Source of the DNA: JAAXGI01 sp965206975
GTDB lineage: Bacteria > Gemmatimonadota > Gemmatimonadetes > Longimicrobiales > Gaopeijiaceae
Reading direction: 5' to 3'
Length of the DNA stretch: 64,000 nucleotides
NCBI GenBank assembly: GCA_965206975.1
Contig: OZ242253.1
Coordinates: forward strand, 3,410,001 to 3,474,000
Below are positions 61,223 through 64,000 of the stretch, piece after piece. The position numbers and the translations under genes are program-made. Position 1 is the stretch's first letter. The number at the start of each line of letters is the position of its first letter. The notes beneath the pieces were generated by a model. It ran no database searches and was not told the origin of the DNA. It saw only the letters and a program-made list of their open reading frames with translations.

Positions 61223-61401
61223 AAGAAAAGAAAAAAGCCCTAACCTCCCTCGGGAAGGCCGGGCTCACTCGGGTTCGTCGACCAATCTCGCTACCGCAGG
61301 TGTCCTCCGAACACGACGCTCCCAGACCCGGCTTCCCGCATGCGGGAAGCCGTCATCATGGAGCGGCCCATGTATCCAGTCAGGGCGTCGACCTTTCGCA
61401 T
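61223..61401 (-). promoter_or_regulatory. Candidate transcription attenuator upstream of thrC
   Basis: On the - strand in order: a leader frame (listed separately) covering a 22-base perfect palindrome (61330-61351, arm GGCTTCCCGCA); then a terminator-like hairpin with arms AGCCC/GGGCT (61265-61236) followed by TTTTTTCTTTTC. The right palindrome arm plus GGG (GGGAAGCCGGG) is complementary to the terminator's left arm (CCCGGCCTTCCC) except for one bulged C. The three elements can therefore form mutually exclusive hairpins, the plan of an attenuator or riboswitch. The terminator ends about 100 bases before the thrC start. Confidence 0.6.
61291..61401 (-). CDS. Candidate leader peptide of the thrC operon
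   Basis: A 36-residue frame from ATG 61401 to TAG 61291 beginning MRKVDALTGYMGRSMMTASR. It contains five Met (one an adjacent pair), six Gly, and only two Thr. It lies entirely upstream of the terminator and spans the palindrome, the position for a translation-coupled attenuator. The ribosome site is weak. If real, its Met codons rather than Thr codons would set the signal. Confidence 0.4.
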   Translation of the reverse strand: MRKVDALTGYMGRSMMTASRMREAGSGSVVFGGHLR

Positions 61402-61720
61402 CGAAGATTTCTCTCTAGCGGGAAGCGAGCGCCCGAAACGGTATGCACCCGTCCCCACAGCGTCAAGCCCCCGGCGGCGGGACGCGGCGACCGGCGAGGC
61501 CCTCACGATGGAGAAAACGCCCCTGCCCCGGTCCCGCCTGCCCTTCCCTCCTCGTCGGATCTTTCCGTCCTCTGGCCGAGGATGCAGATTCCGCGCCGTC
61601 CCCGTGTGACTCGGGGAACGGGCGAGGCCGCGCGCCGCGTCCCGCCCGCCCACCGGAGCGGGGATACGCCAGAACCGGTCGGGCTTTCCCCTCCCCCTGT
61701 GACCCAAGGAGTCAGCTGCA

Positions 61721-62620
61721 ATGTCGGACGTTTCTCGGAGAATCGGGTTCATTGGACTCGGGATCATGGGCCGCGGGATGGCCGCAAACCTCCTCGAGGC
61801 CGGGCTCCCGGTACGGGTATGGAACCGCACCGCATCCCGCATGGGACCCCTCGTCGAGGCCGGTGCCGCGACCGGGGAGGATCCCGCAGACGTGGCCTCG
61901 AAGTCCGACATCGTCATCACGTGCGTGAGCGACACCCCGGACGTGGAGGAGGTGATCCTCGGGGAGCGCGGGGTGAGCTTCGGGGCGAGACCGGGGTCCC
62001 TGGTAGTGGATATGAGCACGATCAGCCCGAGCGCCACGCGAGAAGTCGCGAAGCGGCTGGGAGAGAGGGGTGTCGAGATGCTCGACGCCCCCATCAGCGG
62101 GGGGAGCGAGGGTGCGGCCAACGGAACGCTCAGCATCATGGTCGGCGGGGAGGTGGATCAGGTGGAACGGGCGATGCCCGCCTTCCGGGCGATGGGGAAG
62201 ACAATCACGCACGTCGGCCCCATCGGCGCCGGACAAACGGTCAAGCTCGTGAATCAGATTGTCGTGGTAGTGAACATGCTCGCGGTCGGAGAGGGGCTCC
62301 TCTTCGCCGAGGCGGCGGGCGTGGACCTTGCGAAGACGCTCGATGCGATCACCGGGGGCGCGGCGGGGAGCTGGATGCTCCAGAACCGGGGCCCTCAGGT
62401 GATCGAGCGGGACTGGCGCCCCGGTTTCATGATCGACCTGCAGCAAAAGGACCTGCGCCTCGCACTCGAGGCCGCGGACGAGATGGGCGTGCCCCTCCTC
62501 GGGACGAGCACCGTCTTCCAACTCTACCGCACACTGCAGCGGGCGGGCCTCGGGAGGGAGGGAAACCACGCCTTGGCGAAGGCGCTCGAGAGGCTCGCGG
62601 GCTTTGGAATCGCCCGCTAG
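61721..62620 (+). CDS. 3-hydroxyisobutyrate dehydrogenase-family NAD(P) oxidoreductase
   Basis: A 299-residue beta-hydroxyacid dehydrogenase. NAD(P)-binding GFIGLGIMGRGMAANLLEAG (residues about 9-28) with VWNRT indicating NADP-type preference (Arg after the beta-2 strand). Substrate motif DAPISGGSEGAANGTLSIMV (about 123-142), catalytic Lys in GAGQTVKLVNQI (about 176), cofactor loop QQKDLRLALEAA (about 247). Substrate may be 3-hydroxyisobutyrate, tartronate semialdehyde or a related acid; neighbours do not decide. The 3' end overlaps the convergent peptidase gene by four bases. Confidence 0.9.
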   Translation: MSDVSRRIGFIGLGIMGRGMAANLLEAGLPVRVWNRTASRMGPLVEAGAATGEDPADVASKSDIVITCVSDTPDVEEVILGERGVSFGARPGSLVVDMSTISPSATREVAKRLGERGVEMLDAPISGGSEGAANGTLSIMVGGEVDQVERAMPAFRAMGKTITHVGPIGAGQTVKLVNQIVVVVNMLAVGEGLLFAEAAGVDLAKTLDAITGGAAGSWMLQNRGPQVIERDWRPGFMIDLQQKDLRLALEAADEMGVPLLGTSTVFQLYRTLQRAGLGREGNHALAKALERLAGFGIAR

Positions 62621-63927
62621 CGGGTGCTCCTCTCCCGTAAGGTGACCATGACCCGCATCTCCGCTCCGTCACGGAGGTAGGTCGCGACGACCTCGGTGCC
62701 AGGCTCGATCTGCTGAAGCGCATCGGTCAGCGCGTACAGGTCCTCGATCTCGTAGGCGCCAAGCCGGATCAGGATGTCTCCGGCCTGCATCCCCGCCTCC
62801 TCGGCGGGCGAGCCACCCGACACGCCGCTCAACCGCACGCCAAAGTCGGCGGGAGCGAAGTCCGGCACCGTTCCGAGATAGGCCCCATACCCGGTCGGCT
62901 GCTCCTCAGGAGGGGTCCCGGCACCGGCGATGTGGACGACCGGCTCCGTCCGGTCAGAAGCGGCCCGGATCACTCCCTCGACAAGCCTTGCCATCTGGCC
63001 AAGACCGCTCTGGTCGATGAGCTCCCAGTGGTCATCCGGCCGGTGATACTCCCCGTGTACATTCGTGAAGAAGTGGAGCACTGGGACGTCCCGCGCGTAA
63101 AACGAGGTGTGGTCGCTGGGGCCGTACCCACTCGGCGAACGGGCGAAGGGCACCCCGTACTCGACGCGGGCTCGATCGAGGATCTCGCCCCACTCCACGG
63201 CGGTCCCGGTCCCGTTCACGACCAAGGGGTCGTCCTCAAGCCGCCCCACCATGTCCAGGTTGAGCATCGCCACCGTCTGATCGAGCGGCACCGCGGGATT
63301 CTGAACGTAGTGGGCTGATCCGAGGAGGCCGAACTCTTCCCCCGAGAATGTGACGAAGACGACGGAGCGGGCCGGAGGATCCTCGGCGAGGGCTTCGGCC
63401 GCCGCGATCAGGACCCCGACCCCGGATGCGTTGTCGTCCGCCCCGTTGTGGATGTCGTCGTCCCCGTCCTCCGGTCCGGCGAGGGAGCCGAACACCTCCC
63501 CGCGTCCGAGATGGTCATGATGGGCCCCGAGAACGACCGCCTGCACGCGGAGGAGCGGGTCGCTCCCCTCGAGAACCCCGATCACATTGCTCCCGATTCC
63601 GAGGGGCACGTGGGCCGTAACCGAGCTCTGAAGCTCGATGGGCTGGAAGTAGCCGCCTCCTTCACCCCCGGGTTCGAGGCCGATCCGCGCGAACTCGCCG
63701 GCGATGTACTCCGCGGCGCACCGCTCACCGACGCTCCCGGAGAGGCGCCCCTCGAGGGCATCGTCAGCGAGGTAGCGGACGGCCGCCATCGGCTGCTCGA
63801 AACGCCCGACAATCCCCTCCGGAGACGGACACTCGAGGGGCACTGCGGGGAAGGCAAGCTCCTGGCCGGCGGCCGGCGGCGCCCAAGGGACCGCGATGAG
63901 AAGCGTGACGGCGCGACGTATCCTCAT
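62617..63927 (-). CDS. Secreted M28-family aminopeptidase with PDZ domain
   Basis: A 436-residue exported zinc aminopeptidase. Signal peptide RAVTLLIAVPWAPPAAGQ. The metal ligands are in VVLGAHHDHLGRG (His-x-Asp, about 137), NGADDNASGVGVLIAAAEAL (Asp, about 163), FVTFSGEEFGLLGS (Glu-Glu, about 195), LNLDMVGR and the final His in FFTNVHGEYHRPDDHW. After the catalytic core a PDZ-like domain (about 345-430: GVRLSGVSGGSPAEEAGMQ, GDILIRLGAYEI) may bind substrate tails. ATG 63927 overlaps the stop of the upstream gene (ATGA). Such enzymes release N-terminal residues from peptides in the periplasm. Confidence 0.9.
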   Translation of the reverse strand: MRIRRAVTLLIAVPWAPPAAGQELAFPAVPLECPSPEGIVGRFEQPMAAVRYLADDALEGRLSGSVGERCAAEYIAGEFARIGLEPGGEGGGYFQPIELQSSVTAHVPLGIGSNVIGVLEGSDPLLRVQAVVLGAHHDHLGRGEVFGSLAGPEDGDDDIHNGADDNASGVGVLIAAAEALAEDPPARSVVFVTFSGEEFGLLGSAHYVQNPAVPLDQTVAMLNLDMVGRLEDDPLVVNGTGTAVEWGEILDRARVEYGVPFARSPSGYGPSDHTSFYARDVPVLHFFTNVHGEYHRPDDHWELIDQSGLGQMARLVEGVIRAASDRTEPVVHIAGAGTPPEEQPTGYGAYLGTVPDFAPADFGVRLSGVSGGSPAEEAGMQAGDILIRLGAYEIEDLYALTDALQQIEPGTEVVATYLRDGAEMRVMVTLRERSTR

Positions 63928-64000
63928 TCTCCAGACTCCGGCTCGTTCCACGTGGCGAGGAAGACGTTGATCTCGCCCGGACCCGGCGCGCCGCGGTCGG
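63924..64000 (-). CDS. C-terminal end of an upstream gene (cut by window)
   Basis: The frame reads DRGAPGPGEINVFLATWNEP and stops at 63924 in an ATGA overlap with the peptidase start. Only 24 residues are visible, too few to name the protein. The overlap shows it is the first known partner in the peptidase operon. Confidence 0.5.
   Translation of the reverse strand, partial: DRGAPGPGEINVFLATWNEPESGE

Larger units (their letters stand above)
61125..61720. other. Divergent leader region between thrC and dehydrogenase
   Basis: 596 bases between divergent genes. The thrC side holds a leader peptide frame, a perfect palindrome and a terminator-like hairpin (listed separately). The part near the + strand gene (about 61420-61720) holds its promoter; no other gene is supported. 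Confidence 0.5.

Noticed and set aside
61721..62569. - strand frame opposite the dehydrogenase gene
   Set aside because: His/Asp/Arg-rich mirror of a well-supported + strand enzyme.

Overview
The window reads as chromosome of a high-GC, Gram-negative-type bacterium. Outer-membrane SusC/SusD transport proteins, signal peptides, lipoproteins, MacA/MacB-type efflux, NHL beta-propellers, secreted cytochrome c/copper-enzyme fusions and strong AGGAGG-type ribosome sites together look most like Gemmatimonadota. That assignment comes from recall of gene content; no similarity search was run. No tRNA, rRNA or CRISPR array was found.

Region 1 (1 to about 9.6 kb) is an integrated element, all genes on the + strand: tyrosine integrase (cut by the window edge), AlpA-like excisionase/regulator, a DUF3102-like small protein, large terminase, a Panacea-domain gene coupled to a small membrane protein (candidate toxin-antitoxin pair), HNH nuclease, major capsid, small head protein, prohead protease, two head-tail connector proteins, portal and a Myb/SANT-like protein. 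There are no tail, lysis or replication genes. The layout matches a capsid-forming phage satellite (cf-PICI-like) better than a prophage. Its end carries two related palindromes and a long hairpin; the capsid gene is preceded by a nested dyad around a TATAAT and the capsid ribosome site.

Region 2 (10 to 18.5 kb) is mostly core: a glutamine amidotransferase, YchF GTPase, class II aldolase-like protein, membrane pyrophosphatase, peptidyl-tRNA hydrolase, bL25 and PRPP synthetase. Region 3 (18.8 to 33.6 kb) mixes a badly decayed TPR-type pseudogene, a metallo-beta-lactamase-fold hydrolase, three NHL propeller proteins, a haloacid dehalogenase, a frameshifted Na+/solute symporter, a decayed ABC-2 exporter, and an intact Spy/MacA/MacB-type efflux operon.

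Region 4 (34 to 48.4 kb) has a lone OLD-family ATPase of visibly lower GC, a TonB plug-only protein, a SusD/SusC pair ending in a clear intrinsic terminator, small membrane and barrel proteins, and a cytochrome c/copper monooxygenase-like group preceded by a tandem repeat. Region 5 (48.6 to 55.2 kb) has an IS110 remnant, a SpoIIE-type phosphatase with a duplicated sensor, and an ATP-grasp / alpha-E / transglutaminase operon in which two of three genes carry one-base frameshifts.

Region 6 (55.5 to 64 kb, mainly - strand) is the most coherent functional cluster: threonine-synthase-like enzyme, ThiS/MoaD-like sulfur carrier with a tail after its Gly-Gly, JAMM protease, ferredoxin and a CbiX/DR2241-like chelatase. 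It is now split by an IS1182-type element and led by a candidate attenuator with a short Met-containing leader peptide. Together these suggest a protein-thiocarboxylate sulfur-transfer route linked to siroheme-dependent sulfite reduction. A 3-hydroxyisobutyrate-dehydrogenase-like gene, an M28/PDZ peptidase and the end of one more gene close the window.
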